A stretch of DNA of 64,000 nucleotides, taken from contig OY540810.1 in assembly GCA_961205875.1 (NCBI GenBank), positions 32,860,001 to 32,924,000 of the forward strand. Reading direction: 5' to 3'. The position numbers and the translations under genes are program-made. The notes beneath the pieces are model-generated. The model did no database searches. It was given only the letters and a program-made list of their open reading frames with translations, and had not been told where the DNA came from. Source of the stretch: Sialis fuliginosa. Its lineage: Eukaryota > Arthropoda > Insecta > Megaloptera > Sialidae. Below, piece after piece: positions 47,254-58,037 of this stretch; position 1 is the stretch's first letter; the number at the start of each line of letters is the position of its first letter.

Positions 47254-47429
47254 GTTAAACCCTCCTTTAAAGTAGATTTTGTTTATTACAAACGTGATTT
47301 AAATCAATATTTAATACTCGTTTTAAACACATAGTACAGAAAATTAAAAATCCATTTAATTCAATGTATTATACTTGGTTCTGTCAATAATATGAGAGTG
47401 AGTTAAAGGAGCATTTGATAATACCGGGC
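47254..47429 (-). mobile_element. Inverted-repeat family H, left-truncated copy
   Basis: Shares with 54390-54596 (inverted) TCCTTTAAAGTAGATTT, GTGATTTAAATC, and CTTGGTTCTGTCAATAATAT followed by GAGTTAAAGGA. The right end is ATAATACCGGGC; the left CCGGTATTAT terminus is missing. Confidence 0.65.
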
Positions 47430-47489
47430 GAGAAGATAAAAAAGCATTATAAAAAATATAAATCTTTTTTAACAGAAAACAGTTTATCT

Positions 47490-47700
47490 TAATATATAAA
47501 AACGTTGGTGTGTATGTATGTGATCTCATCAGGCCTAAACCACTGGACGTATCGAAGCCTTATTCACACCATATGTTCTTTAGGTGCTCCGTTAGGTGTA
47601 TAAATTTATAACGTTTGCCCGATCAGCTAAAACAACAATTACAATCATCCATATGTGATGGGAGGTGAAATATTAACTCCCGTGCGAAGTTTCATATAAG
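47490..47700 (+). repeat. Lep1-like short repeat
   Basis: Starts near AATATATAAAAACGTTGGTG, has AAACCACTGGACGTATCGAA in the middle and ends near GTGAAATATTAACTCCCGTG CGAAG, matching the inverted copy at 42431. Confidence 0.55.
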
Positions 47701-48651
47701 AACTTAAAAGCTTTTGCAGCGATTCCTTCGCTTGCAAAGCTGTTCAACGCACGTCATTAACACTTTTGCACTTATTAATAACTCAATATCAATTGTCACT
47801 TTGAGTTTTCTTTGATTAATAACATTATCCTGTCCAAAATTCGCAATGTCACGCAACTTTTCGGCCCAGTATTAAGTATTACACATCCTTATACATATGT
47901 ATGTATATAAGCTAGTTGCCGCGAGTGAATCGCGTGCCGCATTCCGTACGAGATTCGCGCCGGTTTGAGAAGAGCTTAAAAAAGCACGCTTTTATACATA
48001 GACAGTGTTGCTTTGCCAGAACACTAAAAAAAATCCAGATTTAAAAATGTATTGTTGCTTTTTTTGCTGTTCTTTGTACTAAAAATGCAATTTAGAAGAA
48101 ATAATACGAATATAAAATATACATTTATTATATTGCACGTAAAAACATTAATTTTCTTCATTGATTCATGTGTGATACATATATTTTCTTAGATCTAGAA
48201 TTTAAAATAGGTAGTAAAAACAGAAGCAAATTTAAACCATCTTAATACAATCCTGTTTATTCATAAAGAAAAATAATCTAAAAACAACAGCACTCTTTGT
48301 CAACATGCTAGACCTACCAGCGAGTGCAGTGATCGCTTTTCTTCTGTTTATACTTTCACAATAATGATTTACCATCACGCCGTTTGTCCACGTCACTGCC
48401 AATTAACACTAGGTATAGATGGCTATGCAATAGGAAGTGACGTGTACCATTAATGCGCATGCGCGTCGCGAATGTTTGATCAATACTGACGTCACGTACT
48501 AACCATCTCACCACAGCCACCTTCAATGTACACATTGCCAAAATCAATACTCTGTGGGAATACGGTATAAATTTTAAATTCACGTTTTGAATTATTGATG
48601 ATCCTTTTTTTGGTTAGTGATAAATGGCCGATGGTCCGTTGAAAATAAATT
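47701..48651. other. Unassigned DNA with small GC-rich patches
   Basis: Patches at about 47920-47970 (GCGTGCCGCATTCCGTACGA) and 48450-48500 (TGCGCATGCGCGTCGCGAAT, then CTGACGTCACG) carry CpG and a CRE-like site. The 75-codon minus frame at 48583-48356 is not recognised. Possibly regulatory; no gene can be assigned. Confidence 0.3.
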
Positions 48652-48954
48652 TAAGGTACTGGTACCAGTCTTGGTCCCCTTGAAGAGAAAGATATACTGT
48701 TTTTTTGTGATTGATGGGCTTCTTTTTTGTAATTCTCATGACCTCATGTTACTAATAAAACAAGTACCTCTTTATTAAATCAATTGAATTACCAAAGTCC
48801 GCAAATATAGCTTGTTTTTTTTTTTAATTAAAGCTTTATGTTTTTCTCCAGTAATGGAAAAAGTAAAACCAGTAATGAGAACCCACACTTGCTAATGATT
48901 ACAAAATGGTAAGTGAAAAATTGGGTGTGATCCAAGACTGGTGCCAGTACCTTA
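48652..48954 (-). mobile_element. Inverted-repeat family G, internally deleted copy
   Basis: Both ends are well preserved (TAAGGTACTGGTACCAGTCT on the left; TAAGGTACTGGCACCAGTCT read inward from the right). The interior is a shortened, inverted version of 22731-23273, with CTCATGTTACTAATAAAACA and TTTCTCCAGTAATGG. Confidence 0.8.
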
Positions 48955-49059
48955 TTTAGCTTTTGTTTAATTTAAAATCATTTAGAGCTTTTTTCCATTA
49001 ACAAGTTTCAAAATATCAATTGATTAACTTTTTCAAAAATTGTCCCCACTTAAAATAAC

Positions 49060-51355
49060 ATCCTCCAAGTAAATGCACAGTGCTTCCTCGTGCTAAATTC
49101 ACCAAAGGTAGTTAATTATCGAACAATTTTAATAAATACCGAAGTATTAACATGAACTGCCATTGGGGTCAATCCATATGAAATGGTCCAAAATTAAATT
49201 AAATGGTTGCTCGATCATTCTAAAAAAAATTGATTTTTTGTGTGTAATTACCCTAACATGTTGGTAGTTCGAAACGACCATTATTTTAATTCTATTGTTT
49301 TTTGTTTTCGCGTGACGGCCATATTTGTTATACAGGTCGCAGCATTTTTTGTACTTTAAAGGGTTCGCGGAAACTAAAATATCTCAGCTTCTATCAAACC
49401 TTTCAACACGGGACTAAAAGCAAATTATTCAGAATAAAACGGGCTACAAGATTACTTCTAGACATTTTCACCTAAATGTTATTCTAAAGGGTGAAATTTC
49501 AGCCTTAATTCTTAGTTCTATTTTTAAAAAAATCCCATTTTCAAGAGGATGATTTTGCAAGAAGGAAAAAAGTTAATAAGTCAAATTATTTTTTACAAAT
49601 AGGTGGGTACTAGTTGTATTCACACACCAAAGATCAACTTTGAGACTTGCCCCCCTTTATTTTAAAAAATTCTCAAAATTTGAAAATTCGAGAAAATGGC
49701 ACTTTTCAAAGCTAAATAACTCTGGTGGGGGACCAGATAAAAATCTGAAATTTTAGCCCATAATAGTACTATATAATGGTATTATGTACCAAAAATTTTG
49801 AGATTGAGATTTGACTACAAGCAGTGGTATTGCAACCACAATATTCAATAGGAGTTCATATGTTAATACAGAGTGTCAACATTAATATAATATCTATTAC
49901 TATCTTTTTTCCTCTTGGAAATAGAAGAATGCTTGAATGAAGAAAAAAATTTTATTTTTTCTGAATGTTTTTAAAATCTCATTTTTTATTTTCTGTCACT
50001 TCCGGTTGAACCGGAAATGATGTCAACTTTTGTTTTTCAAAGGTGTCACCCTATATATATTTTATTTTTAGATAGAAAATTAGGTCAGCTTTAAAAATTT
50101 ATAACACATATAATATCTTAAAGTAACTCATAACAAAGATATAACATGTTTTAATTATTATTGAAACAAAATCACAACATGTATACGCTCATTGAAACAT
50201 GCATTTTTGTGGTTGCAATACCACTGCTTGTAGTCAAATCTCAATCTCAAAATTTTTGGTACATAATACCATTATATAGTACTATTATGGGCTAAAATTT
50301 CAGATTTTTATCTGGTCCCCCACCAGAGTTATTTAGCTTTGAAAAGTACCATTTTCTCGAATTTTCAAATTTTGAGAATTTTTTAAAATAAAGGGGGGAA
50401 AGTCTCAGAGTTGATCTTTGGTGTGTGAATACAACTAGTACCCACCTATTTGTAAAAAATAATTTGACTTGTTAACTTTTCCCCTTCTTGCAAAAACATC
50501 CCCTTGAAAATGGGATTTTTTCAAAAATAGAACTAAGAATTAAGGCTGAAATTTCACCCTTTAGGATAACATTTAGGTGAAAATGTCTAGAAGTAATCTT
50601 GTAGCCCGTTTTATTCTGAATAATTTGCTTTTAGTCCCGTGTTGAAAGGTTTGGTAGAAGCTGAGATATTTTAGTTTCCGCGAACCCTTTAAAGTACAAA
50701 AAATGCTGCGACCTGTATAACAAATATGGCCGTCACGCGAAAACAAAAAACAATAGAATTAAAATAATGGTCGTTTCGAACTACCAACATGTTAGGGTAA
50801 TTACACACAAAAAATCAATTTTTTTTAGAATGATCGAGCAACCAGTGCTGGACCAGTTCATATGGATTGACCCATTGGTTAACCATATAATTTTTATACA
50901 GTTTTATTAAAAAATATTTATTTGACATGTTTCTTTATTATTTATTCGAATATTTATCATTTTTTTACAATTTCAATATAATTTTTAAATTTTCTACTTG
51001 AAAACTTCAAAATGACATTAAGTATGGCAAAGTTAATAGCGATTATAAAAAACAAATAAATTTTTAAACAAATCTTTGTAAGATAGAGATATCTTTAAAA
51101 AAATTACTGTTTTGAAATGTCACCTTTCTCCCTTACACACGATTTTAATAATTTTTAAATGGAACCATCCTGAGGTCAGACCCAACTAACCAACCAAATT
51201 TCATTAATATCGGTTCAGTGGTTTATAAGTTATGTGTGTGACAATGATTCAGGGGACAGACAGACACACACACACAGACAGTCACAGAACGAAAAGTGTT
51301 TGTCTTGACCTGAAACAAAAAGATCAAGTTAAAATTTTGAAATCGGAGAACCATT
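49060..51355 (+). repeat. Repeat family A, copy split by a 1.7-kb palindrome
   Basis: The left piece (49060-49166) has TAAATGCACAGTGCTTCCTC; the right piece (50873-51355) resumes with TTGGTTAACCAT, which in the uninterrupted copy at 60421 follows directly. Later landmarks are TTACACACGATTTT, GACAATGATTCAGGGGACAG and TTTTGAAATCGGAGAACCAT. Without the insert it would be about 590 bp. Confidence 0.72.
49167..50872. mobile_element. Long palindromic element, about 670-bp arms
   Basis: The arms are about 49167-49841 and 50207-50872 and look about 95% alike across their whole length (e.g. TGACGGCCATATTTGTTATA, CTTTAAAGGGTTCGCGGAAA, AAGCAGTGGTATTGCAACCA, each matched inverted). The outer ends are GGTCAATCCATATGAA on both sides. 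They are flanked by cattgg on each side (49161-49166 and 50873-50878), or by attg if the ends are read as GGGTCAATCC. The spacer of about 365 bp contains a TTCCGGTTGAACCGGAA palindrome. No protein-like frame. It fits a fold-back/MITE-type DNA element rather than an assembly artefact, because it has a target duplication inside a known repeat. Confidence 0.88.
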
Positions 51356-52948
51356 TTTTTCTCATTTTATATGATATCGTTGTATTCCGTAATTTGCACT
51401 TGTAAATTTTCAATGTTTTATTTTATATCCAAGTGTTTTAATTATTTTTGACCTCTATATAAGGTAAATGGCTAAATTCCCTTTTATTGACACCACCACA
51501 TCTTTATGTTTTCCCTTTAAATGGTGGTTTTACTAACATTATGATTTTTTAAAGGTATCTTTATCTAAATTATTACATATCTGATTAAGAAGTTAAAATA
51601 GTTCTTCCAATAAAAAATAAAGAGTTTTTGTGATTGTCCATTATCATTTTATTGTTTTGATTTAATCACATAATGTAATAAAATTTATTGGAAAATTAAA
51701 TTGATAAAAATAATTATTAAAATCTGCAATTGAATTTTATGTTTTATATTAAAAAGATTTCTTTAAATTTATGTAGTGTAAAATTCAACTACACATAAAT
51801 AAATTTATATGGTTTTATTTTTTTTGCTAGGAAGAGCGGTCCTCAAAAATGCATGAATATTATTTATATACATACATATAATAATATTGACATACCTAAG
51901 TAAATATATTTTTATAATACTTGCATTGTGAATTACAATATTATAAAATATCCATTGAAATTATAGAACAATACACTATTAATCATATGAACCATTATAT
52001 ATTGAAGTCATTAATATCGAAATATTACACTATTTCACAAAACAAAAGAACGATAATAAAATCGCAAATAATACTAAATAATTCAAATCAAACAATGATG
52101 TCGATATACTTACTGGAAATGCAAAGTTAATACAATCGTTTTGAGTTAATTATGTTCCAATTATGAATTATTTCTACGTAAAGATATTCCAGGGGTATTT
52201 AAAAAAACAGTATGTACTGACATAACCAAGTGTGTGGTGCCATGGCGCCAGACCAAATGGGCGTTAGAAACTAAAATTATGATAAAGGTCAATTACTCAA
52301 GTTCATGTGGACAATTTCTATAAAAGGAGTTCTGAATTGTAAGGAATGTAACGTATTTTTTTGCAAATAAATTATGAAATATCTTCGTTTTTGAAATAAG
52401 GTGATATTTTATGTTTCTTATAGGAAATTAGAGAGAAGTTTGGTACATAGTGCAATTAAATGTGCATATATAATAGAATATCATGATTATTCTATTATTG
52501 TTTGACAGCTGTATTTACCAAACTTAAAAATGTTTACGTCTGATATTATATATTTACGTCAATTATAATTAATTTTAATACTATAATATTAACAATATTT
52601 ATTAATCTACAGAAATAAATAACGTAAATAATATTAAAAATACATTTTTGTTAAGTTGAATCTGCTGTATAGTCAGTGTCAAAAAATACGTTATATTATA
52701 TTAAAATCTATACAAATTTAACGAAAATAGTCATAGAGGAGGGTAAATTAGCTTTATATATGTAAGTTAACGACTTTAACTATAATTAGTAACATTTATA
52801 ACATCTATTACAAAATTAACAGCACAGATATTTGTGAATTTTAAAATTTAGCTACTTTTGTCTCCGATTGTATGTCCCATTCCTCCTTAAGACCCCTTAC
52901 ACACTTGCAACTTAGCAGCGTGACTATCGCGTACATTAATTTTACATT
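51356..52948. other. AT-rich DNA without recognised features
   Basis: Nothing supported; short AT-rich frames only. Confidence 0.5.
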
Positions 52949-53743
52949 CCCGGGAAAAAATTTCAGATCTGAAGTGATCTCGGTTGATCTTCATTTTGGA
53001 ACAAATCAGATCTTTGTAGATCTTTGTAGATCGTTGTAGGTCTTTGCAGATAGTTGTAGATCTCAGTAGATCTTTGTAGATCGTGATCTTTGCAGATCGT
53101 TGTAGATCGTTGTAGGTCTTTGCAGATAGTTGTAGATCTTTGCTGATCGTTATAGATCATTGCAGATCGTGATCTTAATAGATCGTTGTAGATCTTTGCA
53201 GATAGTTGTAGATCGTTGTAGGTCGTTGCAGATCTTTGTAGATCGTTGTGCATCTTTGCAGATCGTCGTAGATCGTAAGATTGAAACGTATTGTTTGTAT
53301 TTTAATCAATTTAAAAAAAATATGTGTATTTGTTATTTTAACAATACGGGCCTTAAATATCACTTAATGCGTCTCTGGATTTTTTTTTCATTTTATTAAA
53401 TTTAATAATAATATCTAATTATGTTTCTATGCTGTATTAACACTAAATATTGAATTTTTCTCTGTTTCGCTACTTATATGGTATTCATTATAATGAGACC
53501 AATTACAACCCTTCATCTGTGACAGGGGATGAGTTGTGAATTTATTTATTAATTTAATACACGGGCCTCAAATATCATTCAATACGTTTCTGTACAATTT
53601 TTTTTAATTGATTAAATTATAAATAAGGTTTCTATATAGTATATGTGTATTTGTTATTTAAGGTAGACAAAAGTTTATTTATCTACAAAGATCTGATTTG
53701 TTCCAAAATGAAGATCAACCGAGATCTGAAATTTTTTCCCGGG
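52949..53743. mobile_element. Inverted-repeat element carrying a 12-bp satellite array
   Basis: Near-perfect 65-70-bp inverted repeats start CCCGGGAAAAAATTTCAGAT and end in the mirror. They include GATCTTCATTTTGGAACAAA and TCAGATCTTTGTAGAT. The left half holds a tandem array (53008-53280); the right half is AT-rich unique DNA. The flanks show no clear duplication. No transposase. Confidence 0.85.
53008..53280 (+). repeat. 12-bp tandem repeat array, about 22 units
   Basis: The unit is close to AGATCGTTGTAG / AGATCTTTGCAG. A higher-order pattern of about 75-86 bp is visible: GTCTTTGCAGATAGTTGTAG near 53039 and 53115, a variant near 53190, and TCGTGATCTT at 53081 and 53167. Because 12 is a multiple of three, frames stay open on both strands (repeats of 'RSLQIVVDRC' type and 'LQRSTTIYKD' type). 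These are products of the repeat, not proteins. Confidence 0.9.
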
Positions 53744-54389
53744 TTGTTTTATATGTTAATCGCAAAATTCGTACACAAGCGATCGTCGCGCTGTTAAAAG
53801 TCGCTAATGTGGAAGGGGTGTAATTAGTCATCCCCTACATTAACAACGTTTGACAATCACTGGTAAACGTATTGTTTGACGTAGCGCCATTGTTAACGCG
53901 TCGTGTGAACATGACCTCCCTACAAACCGACCTTCTAAACCTAAAAACATGCTTCCTTAGTTCAAGAACCGATCACAAGGTGAGTTGTAATAATGGACAC
54001 TGAAAAAAAATGGCCGCCGATGAAAAGTACGTGCTAAGTTTGCTGATTTGTCGCTCATTTCAGTTTAATTTTGTATGCACTGGATGTCGCGGTGTACGTT
54101 TAAAGCGAATTTAAAAAAAATCTGGAGCAAATGACGCACTGCAAATGGTATTAATTTAAGTTTTTTGTTGGCTTCTGTTGAGAGGTTCTTGGAAGGTTAA
54201 TTAATTTTTAATCTGAAATAACTGCTCTGGTATTTATCATGTTCAAGAAACTAAATGGATTTATTTTATTTATTTATTTATTTATTTTAAAATAACCTGC
54301 ATTTAAAAGTGTGTTAAAAATGTTTGTAAATAAATTTTATTTTTAGAAATATTTGAAAATCTAATTACCTACATTTACAATAGGTCATC
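53744..54389. other. Unassigned DNA
   Basis: A (TTTA)n stretch at about 54259-54290; otherwise nothing assigned. Confidence 0.4.
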
Positions 54390-54596
54390 GTCCGATATTA
54401 CCAAGTTTAACTAACTGTTCCTTTAACTAACTCTCGTACCTATTATTAACAGAACCAAGCAAAATACATTTACGTTTTTACAACGCATATTATATACTTA
54501 TATTTTTCATTGAGAGCCTAAATAACGATTTAAATCACATTGTAAATATACCAAATCTACTTTAAAGGAGCTTTAAATTGGATGATAATACCGGGC
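54390..54596 (+). mobile_element. Inverted-repeat family H, fuller copy
   Basis: The ends are GTCCGATATTACC and GCCCGGTATTATC (right end read inward). Shares GTTCCTTTAACTAACTCTCG, AACAGAACCAAG and AAATCTACTTTAAAGGAGCT with 47254-47429 in opposite orientation. Confidence 0.65.
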
Positions 54597-54630
54597 ACAT
54601 ATCTTCAAAATCTCTGATAAAACCTTAGAA

Positions 54631-54633
<3 letters not shown>

Positions 54634-54666
<33 letters not shown>
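54634..54666 (+). repeat. Poly(A) run of about 33 bases
   Basis: An uninterrupted A-run 37 bp right of family H. It could be the tail of a retroposed sequence, but no target duplication was recognised. Confidence 0.9.
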
Positions 54667-54667
<1 letters not shown>

Positions 54668-56337
54668 AATATACGACTATATATTAATTAAAGATAATGT
54701 GATTGGTCGTCTAGTTTTAAAGAAAACATTTAATTTAATTTTCTGATGTTAGGCTACCTACCGCCACTAATTTAGTACAAAGGACTTACATCTTGAAATT
54801 AAGAGTGGTACATACATATAAACAGGCAGATGAGGCGCTAGCTAGGGGCCTCGTGAGGGACATTCGCATATTATATTGTGTAGAAATTAGGTAATAACCT
54901 ATGGTATTGTGGTTAAGGGGAGAGAAGAGATGATTAGTTGACTTATAAACTTGTTGATAGGTCATTTACAAAACACACACAAAAAATGAAATGAAACATC
55001 GAAGAAAAATATCTTTAAAAAATATATACATATATATAAATGAATAAAACATAAATTACATACAATTTTTAACTTGACCATTTTTCTATAATTCGCACTG
55101 TTTCAAAGTAATTTGAAAAATCAAAAAATCGACATCACTAAACATACGCATTCGGTTGAAAGCTCGTTTTTAGAAATATGAGGTTTTCTTCCCAGACATT
55201 AATTAATCTTAAATATAAAATTTCACCCTTCTACGATTTGTCGTATTTACATTACAGCGTCTACAGACCGACCAACAGACACACAGACATCATGACGAAA
55301 ATACTCAGAATGGATTCAGGGTAGGTTAAAATGGATAATTCATCAAAATCCGGAATTCGATAAAAATCAGCTTAACAATAAAATTCAACTATTTAAAAAT
55401 TCTTTGATATAATTTTAACAGCGTTTGATAAGAATGCTTTTATTTTATTTTTTTACTAGACAATAATTTAATACTATATTGAATAGTTTTTGGATACAGA
55501 TGACTCTGAATTGTCTGAATACTATCAAGAAAAAGCTGAATTAAACTATTTTTTTTATAAACGTAATATATAATTACTGAAATATATAATTCTATCTGTG
55601 AGTATTTTTAACGAAAAGAGGACGATAAACATAATTATTGAATTAATAAGAAAATATTTTGTTATCCGGTAGCCACGTGTTCTGAAACTATTTTTCGAAT
55701 GCCAAAAAGATGACGTAATTTTAAAATGAAATTCATGTTTTAAATAAGTACATATTAACGATTGGTCGAAACAAAATTATGTTCGTTCATTATTATAAAT
55801 TTTTTATGAAATCATAACAGCTGTACAAAAGTAAACATCCTTGAAATTATGAATGCATGTAAAGAATGATCCTTAATTATTTAATCATATAGAGAAGCCA
55901 ATAAATTGCTCAATATTTATTTTTATGATAAGTATTTAATAAGAATACGATACTATAATTATATCAATAAAAAAATCAATTTTCTCAATGTGTTGTTACA
56001 CGCAGTTGCCTTGGATTCCAATATTCAAAGATTATCAGTTAATAAAATTTAAAAAAAAACCATAGATTAGGAAAGAGTATGGATACATAACAACCAATGC
56101 TAGTCCATAAAAGAAACTGTTACCAAAATTATATGGCGGCCAACTTTTCTTAAATGTCAGTTTCACCATTTCCATGCATATTATCCCGGAGGAGTCAATT
56201 GAAAATTTATAATTTGTATAAATATACTTTAAATTACAATTGAATTTAGTATCTATGAAAGATGGCAGTTCCAAATAGACGTTTCTCCGTTGATAAATTA
56301 TCACTGGAATACTTTTAAAGACAATATAAAACATTTA
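54667..56337. other. AT-rich DNA with one family D repeat
   Basis: Contains family D (listed separately). The 99-codon minus frame at 56334-56035 has no features of a known protein and lies in AT-rich sequence. Confidence 0.4.
55075..55310 (+). repeat. Interspersed repeat family D, uninterrupted copy
   Basis: Matches the flanks of the 40103-40661 palindrome: TTTTCTTCCCAGACATTAAT and GCGTCTACAGACCGACCAAC, with GACATCATGACGAAAAT near the end. Confidence 0.6.
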
Positions 56338-56467
56338 CTATTAATTAATTTTATAATTCAAAACAATTGATATTTATTTTAAAATCTGAATGATACGCTA
56401 ATGATTCGTGGAGCGATATGGTAACAACGCTAGGTAATGTGTTATTTGCCTTTTATATTTCCTTGTC
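56338..56467 (+). repeat. Interspersed repeat E, copy 2
   Basis: See 4535-4660; shared GGAGCGATATGGTAACAACG and TTTATTTTAAAATCTGAATG. Confidence 0.7.
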
Positions 56468-57295
56468 TAAGTAAATAACAGACTACAGTTCGCATCTGCA
56501 TCGAAGATTTATATTAACCACCAGAAAACTAAATAAAAAATTAAGCAATCATTTTTTTTTTCAAAATTCTTCAATCAGAAAAATGTAGACGAACTCGATC
56601 ATAAAATTTTTATTTAATACATACATAGTTTCATTTGTTATAAAGATCGTATTTATTTAATGCACTAATATAAGTATAGCAGTCATGAAAATGTACATTT
56701 ATGTATATATGTATACTTTATTCGTTCTGCACATAATTTTTTTCATTTTAGTGCCACTAAATTAAAATTCACATTCCATCAGTCGTATACATGTTTTGTA
56801 TAATGTTTCTAATAAATCATAAACATTTAAATGAGTTCTTAAAGTAGTACAAGTTTTTATTTGATTTTTTTGCAATAATAGTAATAGCTTTTTTAGTATT
56901 TATATGCTAAATTGGTCATAAATAACTAGAATTCCTTTTTTTCTATTTATATCAAAACCAAATACCAATCAATATTTAAAATACCTGATACGAAACATGG
57001 ACTTCTTGAAAAATCTATTGATATCTATAATAATTTATTTTACAATGTATGTATACATGTATGTGTCTTTTTTTAAGTAGGTTTTATTATTTTTTAAAGT
57101 TTTTTATTTTTCTCTTTTTAGTAGCGGATTTTGAAGTGATAAAATTTATATATGATACTCGGGAGTATTCTCTTTCAAATAAACAAAAATCGTCCAAATC
57201 GATGCATTTTTGTCGGAGTTATATCCGAACATGCATACACCTTTTTTGAAGTCCTTGGCGAGATTCTGATGAAATTTATAAGGAATCACCTAGAG
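56468..57295. other. AT-rich DNA; one arm of a local direct repeat
   Basis: From 57168, CTCTTTCAAATAAACAAAAA TCGTCCAAATCG is repeated at about 58040 beyond the hAT element, indicating that the host sequence contained or gained a duplicate. Confidence 0.45.
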
Positions 57296-58037
57296 CAGGC
57301 CTGCACAACATACGGTCCGCGGGCCGCATGTGGCCCGCCAGCACCTACTTTGCGGCCCGCGAAGACTTTGGTAAAAATTCATAATATTATAAATTAAAAA
57401 TAATATTCCCTAGCTTATTGATTTATAATATTATAAAATATAGATATAGACTTATTTCCAACGGATTATTTCCAAAATAATGAAAAAATGTATCAGTCAA
57501 AAGTTTCATGGTTTTGAGGGGGCTAAATATTGACATTATGGGGTGAGCTTAGAAAGGTCAAATTGATGAGTTTTTAGATTCAATTTTTCTTTTTCAAATC
57601 TAAACCTATAGTTTTTGTTGCAGATTAGTAATTTAAGAGAGATAAACTAAACAATTTTTGTTTGTAACATTTTTTTTGAAAATGTCAATTTTTTATTATA
57701 AAGAGCAAACCAAAGAAAACTTTCTGGATTGTCCATAATTTTTTATTTGAAAATTACCTACTAATTTTTATAAATAATCGCAAGAGGTAAAAGTACCTAC
57801 TTACAATTAGATTTATGCAAAGATTCTCAAAAATTTTCTTTATAAAAAGTTGTATAAAAAAAACAATAAATTTTAAAAACATTTCTCCGAGAATCCTTAC
57901 TTAGTTCTAAGTACTTTTTAATTTTAAGATTTTTCTCAAAAATTTATAGTTTTTGAGTAAAAAAATTTCTTTTGGCCCGCACAAGTTTTTTTATAAAGTA
58001 TTACGGCCCACCTTACATTTTGAGTTGTGCAGGCCTG
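57296..58037. mobile_element. hAT element family i, 742 bp
   Basis: The ends are CAGGCCTGCACAAC and GTTGTGCAGGCCTG, perfect inverted repeats. Next to the left end lies GGTCCGCGGGCCGCATGTGG with GCGGCCCGC; next to the right end TTTGGCCCGCACAAG and TTACGGCCCACC. This pattern is typical of a widespread hAT group. No transposase frame. The flanking octamers (acctagag and acctcttt) match only in their first four bases. Confidence 0.78.

Noticed and set aside
52949-53280. CRISPR-like array
   Set aside because: Units are only 12 bp, contiguous and without unique spacers; the window is eukaryotic.
53160-53399. Repeat-protein-like frames
   Set aside because: They arise from a 12-bp tandem array and are open on both strands.
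56035-56334. 99-codon minus-strand frame
   Set aside because: AT-rich, no known motif, no splice or poly(A) support. It may be chance.
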